Shown: positions 37,102 to 45,009 of the stretch, piece by piece
Position numbering within the stretch: the stretch's first letter is position 1
Layout: each line of letters opens with the position of its first letter
Source: Hymenobacter sp. ISL-91
Lineage (GTDB): Bacteria; Bacteroidota; Bacteroidia; Cytophagales; Hymenobacteraceae
Length of the DNA stretch: 64,000 nt
Reading direction: 5' to 3'
Assembly (NCBI RefSeq): GCF_018613725.1
Contig: NZ_JAGGPS010000038.1
Span: 110,770 to 174,769 of the forward strand
Position numbers and translations under genes: made by a program
Notes under the pieces: model-generated
What the model was told of the DNA's origin: nothing
The model's database searches: none
What the model saw: only the letters and a program-made list of their open reading frames with translations

Positions 37102-38088
37102 ATGGAAAACCCCGCCCCCACTCCCACCGACTTTTCGCCCGCCGTGCTGGAGCAGCTGCAGCGCCTGAAGCAACGCTTCGATGCCGACGACCAGGATCTG
37201 GCTGCCTATCTCGAAGGCTACTACCACACCCGCTACCTCGGCTACTGGGACTACATCCAGCTTGAAACCCTGCTGAGCCTGCAGCGCCCGCGCACCGAAA
37301 TTCCCGATGAGCGGATTTTCATCATGTACCACCAGATTACGGAGCTGTATTTCAAGCTCTGCCTCTGCGAGTACGAGCAGCTCGGCGACCTGCAAGCGCC
37401 CACGGTAAAGGAAGTGGTGCTGCGCGTGGGCCGCATCAACCGCTACTTCGAAAACCTGATCGACTCGTTCGACGTGATGGTGGACGGCATGGACAAGCTG
37501 CAATTTCTGGAGTTCCGGCTGGCGCTTATGCCGGCCTCGGGTTTCCAGAGCGCGCAGTACCGCATGATTGAGCTGGCCAGCACGGCCCTGAGCAACCTGG
37601 TGCCCGAGGAGCAGCGCCGCCTGCTGGGCGAGGCCGCCGCCCACGACGAGCTGCTGGGCTGTATCTACTGGAAATCGGGTGCTACGGTGGTTGAAACCGG
37701 TGCCAAGGCCCTTACCCTTACCGAGTTTGAGAAGAAGTACACCGCGCAGCTCAACGACTTCGCCCGGCAGTACACCCAGCGCAACCTCTGGGCCGTGGTG
37801 CAGCGCCTACCCACCGGCCCCGAGGGCCAGCAGCACCCGCGCCTGCTGCACCAGCTGCGCCAGCTCGACGTGAACGTGAACGTGAACTGGCCGCTGATGC
37901 ACTACAAATCGGCCGTGCGCTACCTGGAGCGCAACCCCGACTCCATTGCAGCCACCGGCGGCACCAACTGGCAGCAGTACCTGCCTCCCAAGTTCCAGCG
38001 CCGCATTTTCTACCCCCAGCTCTGGACCGAAACCGAGCTGGCCGACTGGGGCAAGGGCTGGGTGGAAAGCGTGCTGGGCGGCGAGTAA
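37102..38088 (+). CDS. kynA: tryptophan 2,3-dioxygenase
   Basis: A 328-residue protein starting at ATG 37102 (MENPAPT). Sequence features of the haem-dependent tryptophan 2,3-dioxygenase family: YYHTRYLGYWDYIQLETLLSLQRPR, IFIMYHQITELYFKLCLCEYEQL, and DVMVDGMDKLQFLEFRLALMPASGFQSAQYRMIELAST, with the haem-ligand histidine expected near the C-terminal half (region around WKSGATVVETG and beyond). The enzyme opens the indole ring of L-tryptophan to N-formylkynurenine in the kynurenine pathway. No other kynurenine genes are in the window. Divergent from sdaAB, another amino-acid catabolic gene. Confidence 0.9.
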   Translation: MENPAPTPTDFSPAVLEQLQRLKQRFDADDQDLAAYLEGYYHTRYLGYWDYIQLETLLSLQRPRTEIPDERIFIMYHQITELYFKLCLCEYEQLGDLQAPTVKEVVLRVGRINRYFENLIDSFDVMVDGMDKLQFLEFRLALMPASGFQSAQYRMIELASTALSNLVPEEQRRLLGEAAAHDELLGCIYWKSGATVVETGAKALTLTEFEKKYTAQLNDFARQYTQRNLWAVVQRLPTGPEGQQHPRLLHQLRQLDVNVNVNWPLMHYKSAVRYLERNPDSIAATGGTNWQQYLPPKFQRRIFYPQLWTETELADWGKGWVESVLGGE

Positions 38089-38121
38089 TAATTACGGCTG
38101 TTCAACGAAGTACCCGGAAGT

Positions 38122-38166
38122 AAAAAAGACCGTCATGCGGAGCTTGTCGAAGCATGACGGTCTTTG
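38122..38166. terminator. hairpin after kynA with family 1 core
   Basis: AAAGACCGTCATGC (38125-38138) pairs with GCATGACGGTCTTT (38152-38165); the loop contains GGAGCTTGTCGAA. The flanking CTGTTCAACGAAGTA and AACTGCCTAAATAGC look like decayed family 1 ends. It sits between convergent kynA and the DUF2911 gene and can terminate both, with T/A runs on both sides. Confidence 0.65.
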
Positions 38167-38205
38167 TAACTGCCTAAATAGCGCTAGTTGCAGCTGCTCT
38201 GACTG

Positions 38206-38772
38206 CTACTCTACTTTAAACGTAGCCTTCGTGTTGTCCCAGCCCAAGGTCACTTCGCCTGATTTATCGGCCGTGATGGTGAACTGTTCGAGGCGGCGGT
38301 TCGGGGCCGAAACCGGGGCGGGCACGCGCAGCGTGTCGCGGGTGGCATCGTACTCGTAGGCCCCCCACTGGTTGGGCTGGCTGTTGAAAATGATGGTCCA
38401 CTCCTTTTCCTGCGGGATAGTGAACAGAGCATATTTGCCGGCTGGCAGCGGGCGGCCCTGCACCCGCACGGGCTTATCGACGGTAAAAGTAGTAGCCTCG
38501 TTGGCGCCCGTGCGCCATACCTGGCCGTAGGGTACCAGCCCGCCCATTACCTTACGCTCGTGGGCCGAGGGGCGGCTGTAGCGGATACTGAATGTGGCCC
38601 CGCTGGCCACGGTGGCCGACACGGTGGCGGCGGGGCTGGGCCGAGCGGTTTTCTCGGCCGTGGCCGGCGAGTCCGACTCTGAGCAGGAGGCAAGACCGAA
38701 AGCGAGTCCCAGCAGCGGGAGCAGCAAAGGAGCCAGAAAAATCTGCCCGGAAGGCGTACAGATGGCAGGCAT
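38206..38772 (-). CDS. DUF2911 lipoprotein
   Basis: A 188-residue protein, start ATG 38772, with a hydrophobic N-terminus leading to a lipobox (FGLASCSESDSP). The mature region contains SIRYSRPSAHERKVMGGLVPYGQVWRTGANEATTFTVDKPVRVQGRPLPAGKYALFTIPQEKEWTIIFN, the hallmark of DUF2911 (RPSAxGRKIFGGLVPYGxVWRTGANEAT). Function unknown; common in Bacteroidota. Convergent with kynA. Confidence 0.9.
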   Translation of the reverse strand: MPAICTPSGQIFLAPLLLPLLGLAFGLASCSESDSPATAEKTARPSPAATVSATVASGATFSIRYSRPSAHERKVMGGLVPYGQVWRTGANEATTFTVDKPVRVQGRPLPAGKYALFTIPQEKEWTIIFNSQPNQWGAYEYDATRDTLRVPAPVSAPNRRLEQFTITADKSGEVTLGWDNTKATFKVE

Positions 38773-38911
38773 AAGAGAGCGGTGGGGTGAAGCACGAAAT
38801 GGCCGGCGTCAGCGGCCAGAGGTATTCTTTGCAGCAATAAGTATACCCCAAGTTTATTGATTGGTTGCTTGGGCGCAATTGGCGGCCAGAAACAGCCAGC
38901 AGATTTCCGAC

Positions 38912-38919
38912 TACCTTCG
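38912..38919 (+). promoter_or_regulatory. candidate promoter of the cobalamin riboswitch
   Basis: TACCTTCG, a one-base variant of TAnnTTTG, lies about 30 nt before the first conserved riboswitch segment. The same variant precedes kup (8490-8497). Confidence 0.4.
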
Positions 38920-38939
38920 CCCCGTTCTTGGTCTGTTTT

Positions 38940-39140
38940 TCAGGTCAGATGAGTGGCTGGTGGCCGCGCTTTCGGGCGGGGCCTTAAAAGGGAACCGGGT
39001 GCAACTCCCGGACAGACGCGCTACTGTGAGGGCCGGCCGCTTCGGCGCCGCCGCTGCCTCCCCCATGTTGCCCATTGCTTGCTTCGGCGGGTGAGAAGGG
39101 CGGGGAGGCAGGCCCGAGTCAGGAGACCTGCCCGCCGCTT
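38940..39140 (+). promoter_or_regulatory. cobalamin (B12) riboswitch
   Basis: Conserved blocks of the cobalamin aptamer in the right order: GATGAGTGGCTGGTGG (about 38947), TTAAAAGGGAACCGGGTG (38984-39001), CAACTCCCGG (39002-39011), CGCGCTACTGTGAG (39017-39030) and the B12 box GAGTCAGGAGACCTGCC (about 39116-39133). Between them a long GC-rich arm folds (CGCCGCCGCTGCC / GGGCGGGGAGGCAG). The aptamer is complete. A hairpin AAGGCC/GGCCTT with CCCC/GGGG follows at 39151-39176. The next gene is an acyl-CoA thioesterase, not an obvious B12 gene. Confidence 0.92.
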
Positions 39141-39150
39141 ATAGATGATA

Positions 39151-39178
39151 AGGCCACCCCGCGACCTGGGGGCCTTGT
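39151..39178 (+). terminator. hairpin downstream of the cobalamin riboswitch
   Basis: AAGGCC-A-CCCC pairs with GGGG-GGCCTT (about 39151-39176) and GTTG follows. It is the likely expression platform or terminator of the riboswitch. The T-tract is short. Confidence 0.45.
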
Positions 39179-39342
39179 TGCATGCTGCGGCGGGCTGGTG
39201 GCCCGTGCTATAACCGGCTGCCGGGCAGCCGGGTCCGGCGTGGCCGGGCGTGCAGCATTCGGCAGGGAAACCAGGCAGCAGGCCAGCCTCGAAAAACGGG
39301 CCGGGAAGGTTTTTCTACCCTCCTTTCTTCTCCTTGCTGCTT

Positions 39343-39759
39343 ATGCTCACGCTTGCCGAAAAAATCAGCCGCGCCGAAACCCGCATCTTCAAAGCGGTTT
39401 TTCCCAACACCACCAACCACTACGACACCCTGTTCGGCGGCACCACGCTGCACCTCATGGACGAGGTAGCCTTCATCACGGCCACCCGGTTTTCGCGTCT
39501 GAAAATGGTGACGGTTTCCTCCGACAAAGTCGATTTCACCCACCCCATTCCCGGCGGCACGCTGGTCGAGCTGATTGGCCGCGTCGAGCACGTGGGCCGC
39601 ACCAGCCTCAAGGTGCGGGTAGAGTTGTTTGTGGAGCAGATGTACTCCGAAGACCGCCACCGGGCCGTGTCGGGCCTGTTCACCTTCGTGGCCATTGATG
39701 AGGACAAGCGCCCGGTGGCCATTTTGCCCGCCGAAATGCAGCCGGCGCCGGTAGCGTAG
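39343..39759 (+). CDS. acyl-CoA thioesterase (hotdog fold)
   Basis: A 138-residue protein from ATG 39343 (MLTLAEKISRAETRIFKAVFP). It shows the conserved pattern NHYDTLFGGTTLHLMDEVAFITATRFS, which carries the catalytic Asp of the YciA/BACH hotdog family, then VDFTHPIPGGTLVELIGRVEHVGRTSLKVRVELF and VSGLFTFVAIDEDKRPVAI. It hydrolyses acyl-CoAs to free acids and CoA. It lies about 200 bp downstream of the cobalamin riboswitch with no strong promoter of its own in between, so it may be the riboswitch target. Confidence 0.88.
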   Translation: MLTLAEKISRAETRIFKAVFPNTTNHYDTLFGGTTLHLMDEVAFITATRFSRLKMVTVSSDKVDFTHPIPGGTLVELIGRVEHVGRTSLKVRVELFVEQMYSEDRHRAVSGLFTFVAIDEDKRPVAILPAEMQPAPVA

Positions 39760-39775
39760 GCCAGCTGCGGGGGCG

Positions 39776-39783
39776 TATCTTTG
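39776..39783 (+). promoter_or_regulatory. TATCTTTG promoter box for the FAD oxidoreductase gene
   Basis: TATCTTTG matches TAnnTTTG exactly, 35 nt before ATG 39819. Confidence 0.5.
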
Positions 39784-39818
39784 CAGGCGTAAAAGGATAA
39801 CTCCCTTTCCCCTGCCTT

Positions 39819-41402
39819 ATGCCCTCTCCCCTTGCTTCCGGCGCTCAGGAAATTGAGCTGCTGCTCCCCCCCGAACAGGCCTACGACGAGCTGGCCCGCT
39901 ACGAAGCCCTGCTGGCCGCCGCCGGCCTGCGCCCCGGCCAGGCCGATTTCGTGCACCTGCGCAAGCGCTCGGTCGATGCCCGGGGCCGCCAGCCGCTGGT
40001 GCGCCTGCGGGCCGACATCTACCGCCAGCGCCCGCCGGCCGATTTGTTCGGGCCCTGGTTCTCGTTTCCCGACGTCAGCCAGGCCCGGCGCACGGTGCTG
40101 ATTGTGGGCGCCGGGCCGGCGGGGCTGTTTGCGGCGCTGCGGGCCATTGAGCTGGGCATCCGGCCCATTGTGGTGGAGCGCGGCAAGGACGTGCGCACCC
40201 GCCGCCGCGACCTGGCCGCCATCAACAAAGAGCACCGCGTCGACCCCGACTCCAACTACTGCTTCGGCGAGGGCGGGGCCGGCACGTACTCCGATGGCAA
40301 ACTCTACACCCGCGCCACCAAGCGTGGCGACGTGCAGCGCATTCTGCGGCTGCTGGTGCAGCACGGCGCCACGTCCGATATTCTGGTGGATGCCCACCCG
40401 CACATCGGCACCAACAAGCTGCCCGCCGTGGTGGCCGCCCTGCGCGACTCGGTGCGGCAGGCCGGCGGGCAGGTGCTGTTTGAAACGCGGGTCGATGACC
40501 TGCTCATCAGCGAAAACCGCCTGCACGGCGTGGTCACGGCCGCCGGCCAGGAGCTGACGGCCGACGCCGTAATTCTGGCCACCGGCCACTCGGCCCGCGA
40601 CATTTACGAGCTGCTGCACCGCCGCGGCGTGCTCATCGAGGCCAAGCCCTTCGCGCTGGGCGTGCGCGTCGAGCACCCCCAGCAGCTCATCGACCAGGCC
40701 CAGTACCGCCGCCCCGACCGGGGCCCACTGCCGGCCGCCTCCTACGCGCTGGTACACCAGACGCAGGTGGGCAACGAGCAGCGGGGCGTGTTTTCGTTCT
40801 GCATGTGCCCGGGCGGCTTCATCGTGCCGGCCGCCACGGCCCCCGGCGAGGTGGTAGTAAACGGCATGAGCCCCAGCCGCCGCGACTCGCGCTTTGCCAA
40901 CTCGGGCATCGTGGCCGCCGTGGAGCTGCGCGATATGGATCTGCGCCAGCACGGCCCGCTGGCCGGCCTGCACCTGCAGCAGCAAATTGAGCAGCGCGCC
41001 TGCCAGCTGGCCGGCAACTCCCAAAAGGCCCCGGCCCAGCTGCTGGGCGACTTTCTGAAGCAGAAAACCTCCGCCCAGCTGCTGGAAACCAGCTACCAGC
41101 CGGGCCTCGTGTCGGTGCCCATGGATGAGGTGCTGGGCGCGGCGCTGGCCGAGCGGCTGCGCCAGGGCTTTGCCAATTTCGGCCGCAAAATCCCCAGCTA
41201 CGCTACCAACGTGGCCCAGATTGTAGGCGTGGAAAGCCGCACTTCCTCGCCCGTGCGCATCCCCCGCGACCGGGACACGCTGGAGCACCCCACCCTGCGC
41301 GGCCTGTTTCCGTGCGGCGAAGGCGCGGGCTACGCCGGCGGCATCGTGTCGGCCGCCATGGATGGCGAGCGGTGCGCCGAGGCGGTATTAGCGGTTTTCT
41401 AG
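39819..41402 (+). CDS. FAD-dependent oxidoreductase (COG2509-like)
   Basis: A 527-residue protein. The FAD-binding Rossmann motif is VLIVGAGPAGLFAALRAIELGIRPIVVERG (about residues 93-122, GxGxxG at Gly97-Gly102), preceded by an N-terminal domain of about 90 residues. CFGEGGAGTYSDGKLYTRATKRG and VILATGHSARDIYELLHRRGVLIEAKPFALGVRVEHPQQLID follow. The last part has FPCGEGAGYAGGIVSAAMDGERCAEAV, typical of uncharacterised FAD-dependent dehydrogenases related to the GltD/HdrA-like group. Substrate unknown. Confidence 0.88.
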   Translation: MPSPLASGAQEIELLLPPEQAYDELARYEALLAAAGLRPGQADFVHLRKRSVDARGRQPLVRLRADIYRQRPPADLFGPWFSFPDVSQARRTVLIVGAGPAGLFAALRAIELGIRPIVVERGKDVRTRRRDLAAINKEHRVDPDSNYCFGEGGAGTYSDGKLYTRATKRGDVQRILRLLVQHGATSDILVDAHPHIGTNKLPAVVAALRDSVRQAGGQVLFETRVDDLLISENRLHGVVTAAGQELTADAVILATGHSARDIYELLHRRGVLIEAKPFALGVRVEHPQQLIDQAQYRRPDRGPLPAASYALVHQTQVGNEQRGVFSFCMCPGGFIVPAATAPGEVVVNGMSPSRRDSRFANSGIVAAVELRDMDLRQHGPLAGLHLQQQIEQRACQLAGNSQKAPAQLLGDFLKQKTSAQLLETSYQPGLVSVPMDEVLGAALAERLRQGFANFGRKIPSYATNVAQIVGVESRTSSPVRIPRDRDTLEHPTLRGLFPCGEGAGYAGGIVSAAMDGERCAEAVLAVF

Positions 41403-41811
41403 GGACTTGGATGGGGTTTGCTGCGGACAGGCAACCTTATTATATCCACTATATAGGATTTAAAAGCAAGTGGGAGGCACTAATTTGCCTATTATCGTCT
41501 GATTTAAAGTCCTTAACGTAATGCTAGTTATACCCCCGACCTCGGAATAGTGGCGGTTTTAGCTTCCTTGCGTGGCCTGCTGCCAGCGTGGTACTTTATG
41601 AAGGAGTTAAATCAGAAACACAAGCTGTATGGAGTAAAGAAGCCAACTCAAAAATATTGCTCAGCTTCCCAGTAGTATTACGCAATACGCTACTAGTTTT
41701 GGGCTACTTATCCTGCCCGGCCATTGCCACCTTGCCTCATTACTTATTGCACGAAAGCATCCTTTCTGTTTACTTAAAAGGGAATATGTTCAATAGTTTC
41801 CATTACACGCA
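41403..41811. other. AT-richer intergenic region before porin-like gene
   Basis: About 400 bp of lower GC content than the flanks. A 75-codon frame (41588-41815) and a 25-codon frame from ATG 41595 or so (MKELNQKHKLYGVKK) exist, but neither has convincing support. No repeat was seen. It belongs to the AT-richer island described in the findings. Confidence 0.4.
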
Positions 41812-42513
41812 ATGATTCGTTTCCTCTTAGTTAGCTGTCTGCTAGTGACTACTCTTTCCTCGTGGGCCCAAACAGACCCACCACTTAATTTCCCCCGGTG
41901 GTATGCGGGCCTGCAGTATGGTCGGCAAGATTACCAATTAGCTTTCTCAGTAGCCTCAGGTTCAGCCAACCTAGGGCCTGGGCGCACAAATGCTCGTCGT
42001 CCGCAACTGACGCTAGGCTATCAGATTAACCCTAGGTTAGCCGTACAGGCAGGAATTGCCCCTGCAAAAGAGACATTCTCCTACGGAGGAAGTGGCACCA
42101 ATAGTGCGGGTAATAGTTTGACTGAGTGGGGAGTATCCACTAACAGCAGCTTAGCCTTACCCATTTTGGCACGATACACCCTTGCATCCAAGCTCTGGGG
42201 AAACCTGCAACTCGATGCGTTGGGTGGTACTGTATTGTTCTGGTCTCAGGGCAAGAGTGACTTTACCCGCACTGAAGACGGTGTAATTACCCTTCGTTCG
42301 ATATCTACAACAAAGGTGCGTAATGCAATTCTCGCTGTAGGACCAAGTGCGCGCTATGAATTTGGCCGCCACCTAGCGGGGTTTGCTGACTGGATGTTTT
42401 ATAAGAATTTGCAGTCCAGCAGCTTAGTTTACCCAGGGAGTAATTCGACAAACAAAAATGGGATTACTAACTCTGTGAACCTCGGAATCCGATATCGTTT
42501 TGGCTACCGATAA
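41812..42513 (+). CDS. outer-membrane beta-barrel (porin-like) protein
   Basis: A 233-residue protein with a signal peptide (MIRFLLVSCLLVTTLSSWAQ). The mature part (WYAGLQYGRQDYQLAFSV, PQLTLGYQINPRLAVQAGIAP, LPILARYTLASKLWGNLQLDAL, GPSARYEFGRHLAGFADWMFYKNL, SVNLGIRYRFGYR) has the alternating aromatic strands and C-terminal aromatic residue of small Bacteroidota barrels. Codon usage is visibly AT-richer (TTA, CTA, AAT) than in the neighbours. Ligand unknown. Confidence 0.75.
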   Translation: MIRFLLVSCLLVTTLSSWAQTDPPLNFPRWYAGLQYGRQDYQLAFSVASGSANLGPGRTNARRPQLTLGYQINPRLAVQAGIAPAKETFSYGGSGTNSAGNSLTEWGVSTNSSLALPILARYTLASKLWGNLQLDALGGTVLFWSQGKSDFTRTEDGVITLRSISTTKVRNAILAVGPSARYEFGRHLAGFADWMFYKNLQSSSLVYPGSNSTNKNGITNSVNLGIRYRFGYR

Positions 42514-42777
42514 GGCATATTTTGTAACTGGTTGCAGAGTTCATAACCCTTTCTAAACGGTCGTTTATAACGTTATGATGGCCGCCAGCCCAGGCCTGCC
42601 AGGCTTCGTGCGAGCAGATGGACACGTTTTTTAGGGGCCTCAGCAAGCGGTGAGCGTTTCGGCTCCGTACTACTTTGCAGCCGGGCCTGCGTATAGCACT
42701 GCTCGTTTGCGGGGTTCGGCCGTCGCGTCACGCGGCCCGCCTGCCCCGCCTTAAATCACCCGATAGCATCCGTTCTT

Positions 42778-43137
42778 ATGAAAAAGACCCTCGTTTTAGG
42801 TGCCACCGACAACCCCGCCCGCTACGCCTACCGGGCCGTGCACCAACTCAAGCAGCACGGCCACGAAGTAGTGCCGGTGGGCATCCGCAAGGGCGCGGTG
42901 GCCGGCCTCGAAATCCGCAACGACCGGCCCGCCGCCGAAGGCGTAGACACGGTGACGCTCTACGTCGGCCCCCAGAACCAGCCCGGCTGGTACGACTACA
43001 TTCTGGACCTCAACCCCAGGCGCATCATTTTCAACCCGGGCACCGAAAACCCGGTGCTGGAAGAACTGGCGCAGCAGCGCGGCATTCAAACCGAAGAAGC
43101 CTGCACGCTGGTGATGCTGAGCATCGGGCAGTATTAG
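42778..43137 (+). CDS. CoA-binding domain protein (YccU-like)
   Basis: A 119-residue protein, start ATG 42778. It has a Rossmann-type opening MKKTLVLGATDNPARYAYRAVHQLKQHGHEVVPVGIRKG, then GVDTVTLYVGPQNQPGWYDYILDLNPRRIIFNPGTENPVLEELAQQRGIQTEEACTLVML. This is the CoA-binding family (COG1832), found in most bacteria with no firm physiological role. Confidence 0.85.
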   Translation: MKKTLVLGATDNPARYAYRAVHQLKQHGHEVVPVGIRKGAVAGLEIRNDRPAAEGVDTVTLYVGPQNQPGWYDYILDLNPRRIIFNPGTENPVLEELAQQRGIQTEEACTLVMLSIGQY

Positions 43138-43145
43138 CTGGGAAG

Positions 43146-43320
43146 TACTGTTGTACAGTAGCCCCAGCGGGGCAGCATGTGGGTAGTAATATTAACAGAC
43201 TACAAGACAACAAAGCCCCAGCGGGGCGACACAAACGGCTGAACGGCTTGTGTCGCCCCGCTGGGGCTTTGCTGTAGTAGTTTCTACCGATATGCCGCCC
43301 CTCCGGGGCTACTGCACAGG
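43146..43320. repeat. nested GCCCCAGCGGGGC palindromes
   Basis: The inner hairpin CAAAGCCCCAGCGGGGCGACACAA pairs with TTGTGTCGCCCCGCTGGGGCTTTG (43211-43234 with 43248-43271) perfectly over a 13-base loop. It is flanked by an outer partial pair TACAGTAGCCCCAGCGGGGC (43153-43172) and GCCCCTCCGGGGCTACTG (about 43296-43313). It lies between the CoA-binding gene and the ECF sigma gene. It could be a strong terminator or a mobile palindrome. Confidence 0.75.
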
Positions 43321-43371
43321 GCCCATTTACAGGCCGCTGAAACTTTCTTTTGCCCCCAGGCAACCCTTACC

Positions 43372-43379
43372 GCTTACCT
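43372..43379 (+). promoter_or_regulatory. possible -7 box for the ECF sigma gene
   Basis: TTACCTTGC, a near match to TAnnTTTG, is about 65 nt before the sigma-factor ATG. Confidence 0.3.
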
Positions 43380-43441
43380 TGCATCTGACGCCCCAAACGA
43401 ACTGCTTCTGACCTGAACTTTACGCTGCTGCTGCCGCCGTT

Positions 43442-44032
43442 ATGACGGAAACCGAGTTAATAGCCGCCTGCCGCCAGGGCAGTAGCCGGGCCCAGAAACA
43501 GCTCTACGAGCAGTTTTCGGGCCTGATGCTGTCGGTTTGCCTGCGCTACCTACGCCGGCGCGAGGATGCCGAGGAAGCCCTAATTGTGGGGTTCACCAAG
43601 GTGTTCCGGGCCCTCGACCAGTATCGGCACGAAGGCTCGTTTGAGGGGTGGATCCGGCGCATTGTGGTCAACGAGGCCCTCGGGATGCTGCGCCGCAAGG
43701 AGCCGCTGCACATGGCTATCGACGACCTGACTTACGATGTGCCGGCCGTGGCCGCCACGGCCGAAAGCCAGCTCAGCGCCGACGATATGCTAGCGCTGCT
43801 GGCGGGTTTGCCGGCTGGTTACCGCACCGTTTTCAACCTGTACGCCCTAGAGGGCTACTCCCACCCCGAAATCGGCGAGCTGCTCGGTATTTCGGAGGGC
43901 ACCAGCAAATCGCAGCTCAGCAAGGCCCGGGGCATGCTCCAGCGCCGCCTCGCGGTGGCCAATAGCGAGGCCCGCCCCGCCGCTCCTACCACCTCCTCAC
44001 CGAAAGAACTGTATGCAACCGGAAGATATTGA
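43442..44032 (+). CDS. ECF-type RNA polymerase sigma factor
   Basis: A 196-residue sigma-70 family protein. Region 2 (about 20-85): LYEQFSGLMLSVCLRYLRRREDAEEALIVGFTKVFRALDQYRHEGSFEGWIRRIVVNEALGMLRR. Region 4 (about 118-168): ALLAGLPAGYRTVFNLYALEGYSHPEIGELLGISEGTSKSQLSKARGML, which is the helix-turn-helix that reads the -35 element. The last 20 nt overlap the anti-sigma-like gene, so translational coupling is likely. With the following two genes it forms a module common in Bacteroidota: sigma, anti-sigma-like protein and outer-membrane barrel. Confidence 0.9.
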   Translation: MTETELIAACRQGSSRAQKQLYEQFSGLMLSVCLRYLRRREDAEEALIVGFTKVFRALDQYRHEGSFEGWIRRIVVNEALGMLRRKEPLHMAIDDLTYDVPAVAATAESQLSADDMLALLAGLPAGYRTVFNLYALEGYSHPEIGELLGISEGTSKSQLSKARGMLQRRLAVANSEARPAAPTTSSPKELYATGRY

Positions 44033-44882
44033 TAAGCTGTTTCGTGAGCGGCTGGCGGACCACGCCCCCACGCCGCCCGCCTTTGTGTGGGCCGAAATCG
44101 AGGCCGAAATACAGCCTGCCAAGCGCCGCCGCCCCGCCATGTGGCTGGCGGCGGCTTCGGTGGCGCTGCTCGTGCTGCTGGGCGCGGCCGGTTGGCTGCT
44201 GCTGGGTGGCGCGGGCCCCGCAACTCGGCCCGAGCTGGCCGCCACCACGCCCGCCCGCGTGCCGGCCGCTGGCGCAACTGCGCCGGAGGCCGTTGGCACG
44301 GAAAATAATTCAGCTGAGAAACAGGCGCTTCTGGCCGCCGCAGAAATAAATGAGGCAACCCGGGCAACGGCTGAAGCCACGGCCCCATCTGGCCCCTCAG
44401 AAGCAACCGCCACCGTTATGGCCTCCGGGCCGGCCGCCTTAGTGGCCACTACGGTTCGCGCTGCGGCAAGCCGGCCCGGGGGTGTACAACCCGGCCTGGC
44501 CGCCGACCGCCGGCCCCCAACCAGCTCGGCGGCGGTTGCTTCTGAAAGGCTGCCGGCAAACGAGCCGGCCCCGTTAACGGCCCTGGCCGCCACCGCGCCC
44601 GATCTGCCCAAACCTACGCTGGCCCCGGCGCTGAAACGGCCCGCCGCCCTAGCCACTGCCACGGTAGCCCTCACCGGCCCGATTGAAGTGGAAGTCCGGC
44701 CCGCTTATGAAGCCCCGGAGCCAGAGCCGGCCCGCCGCCGTGGCGTGCTGGCCGTGCTCCGGCAGGTGCGCAACGTGGTGCAAGGCGAGCCGGTGAGCCT
44801 GACCGCCGCCGGCCTGCCCGAAACGGTAACCGTGCAGGCCCGCCTGGGCAGCCGCACGCTCACCAAAACCATTCAACTGTAG
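44013..44882 (+). CDS. single-TM protein, probable anti-sigma factor
   Basis: A 289-residue protein starting inside the sigma gene. Its N-terminus MQPEDIDKLFRERLADHAPTPPAFVWAEIEAEI is a cytoplasmic region of the type that binds ECF sigma factors, followed by a TM segment (about 46-69, WLAAASVALLVLLGAAGWLLL) and a long Ala/Pro/Thr-rich low-complexity periplasmic tail (about 75-250) ending in GEPVSLTAAGLPETVTVQARLGSRTLTKTIQL. The anti-sigma role is inferred from position and topology, not from a recognised ZAS or FecR motif. Confidence 0.65.
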   Translation: MQPEDIDKLFRERLADHAPTPPAFVWAEIEAEIQPAKRRRPAMWLAAASVALLVLLGAAGWLLLGGAGPATRPELAATTPARVPAAGATAPEAVGTENNSAEKQALLAAAEINEATRATAEATAPSGPSEATATVMASGPAALVATTVRAAASRPGGVQPGLAADRRPPTSSAAVASERLPANEPAPLTALAATAPDLPKPTLAPALKRPAALATATVALTGPIEVEVRPAYEAPEPEPARRRGVLAVLRQVRNVVQGEPVSLTAAGLPETVTVQARLGSRTLTKTIQL

Positions 44883-44993
44883 GGCTTAGGGATTTAGGTT
44901 TTAGGGATTAGAGAAGAATTCAACGCCTCCTTTCTTTCTCTCGCTCTTAATCCGGCAACACTCACTAAGCCTTAAAACCTAAGTCCTAAGCCC
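44882..44993. repeat. TTAGG-rich inverted repeat
   Basis: GGGCTTAGGGATTTAGGTTTTAGGGATTA-type left arm (44882-44910) is a near reverse complement of TAAGCCTTAAAACCTAAGTCCTAAGCCC (44966-44993), about 24 of 28 bases matching. It fills the 127-bp gap between the anti-sigma-like gene and the barrel gene. Units of CCTAAG/CTTAGG recur within it (further copies continue to 45005). A terminator or regulatory role is possible; it is unlike the other palindromes. Confidence 0.75.
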
Positions 44994-45009
44994 CTAAGTC
45001 CTAAATCTC

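Noticed and set aside
39420..41288. 622-codon minus-strand open frame opposite the FAD oxidoreductase
   Set aside because: It is a shadow of a GC-rich coding gene. The plus-strand frame has FAD motifs and correct codon bias; the minus-strand translation is rich in Gly, Ala, His and Gln without domains.
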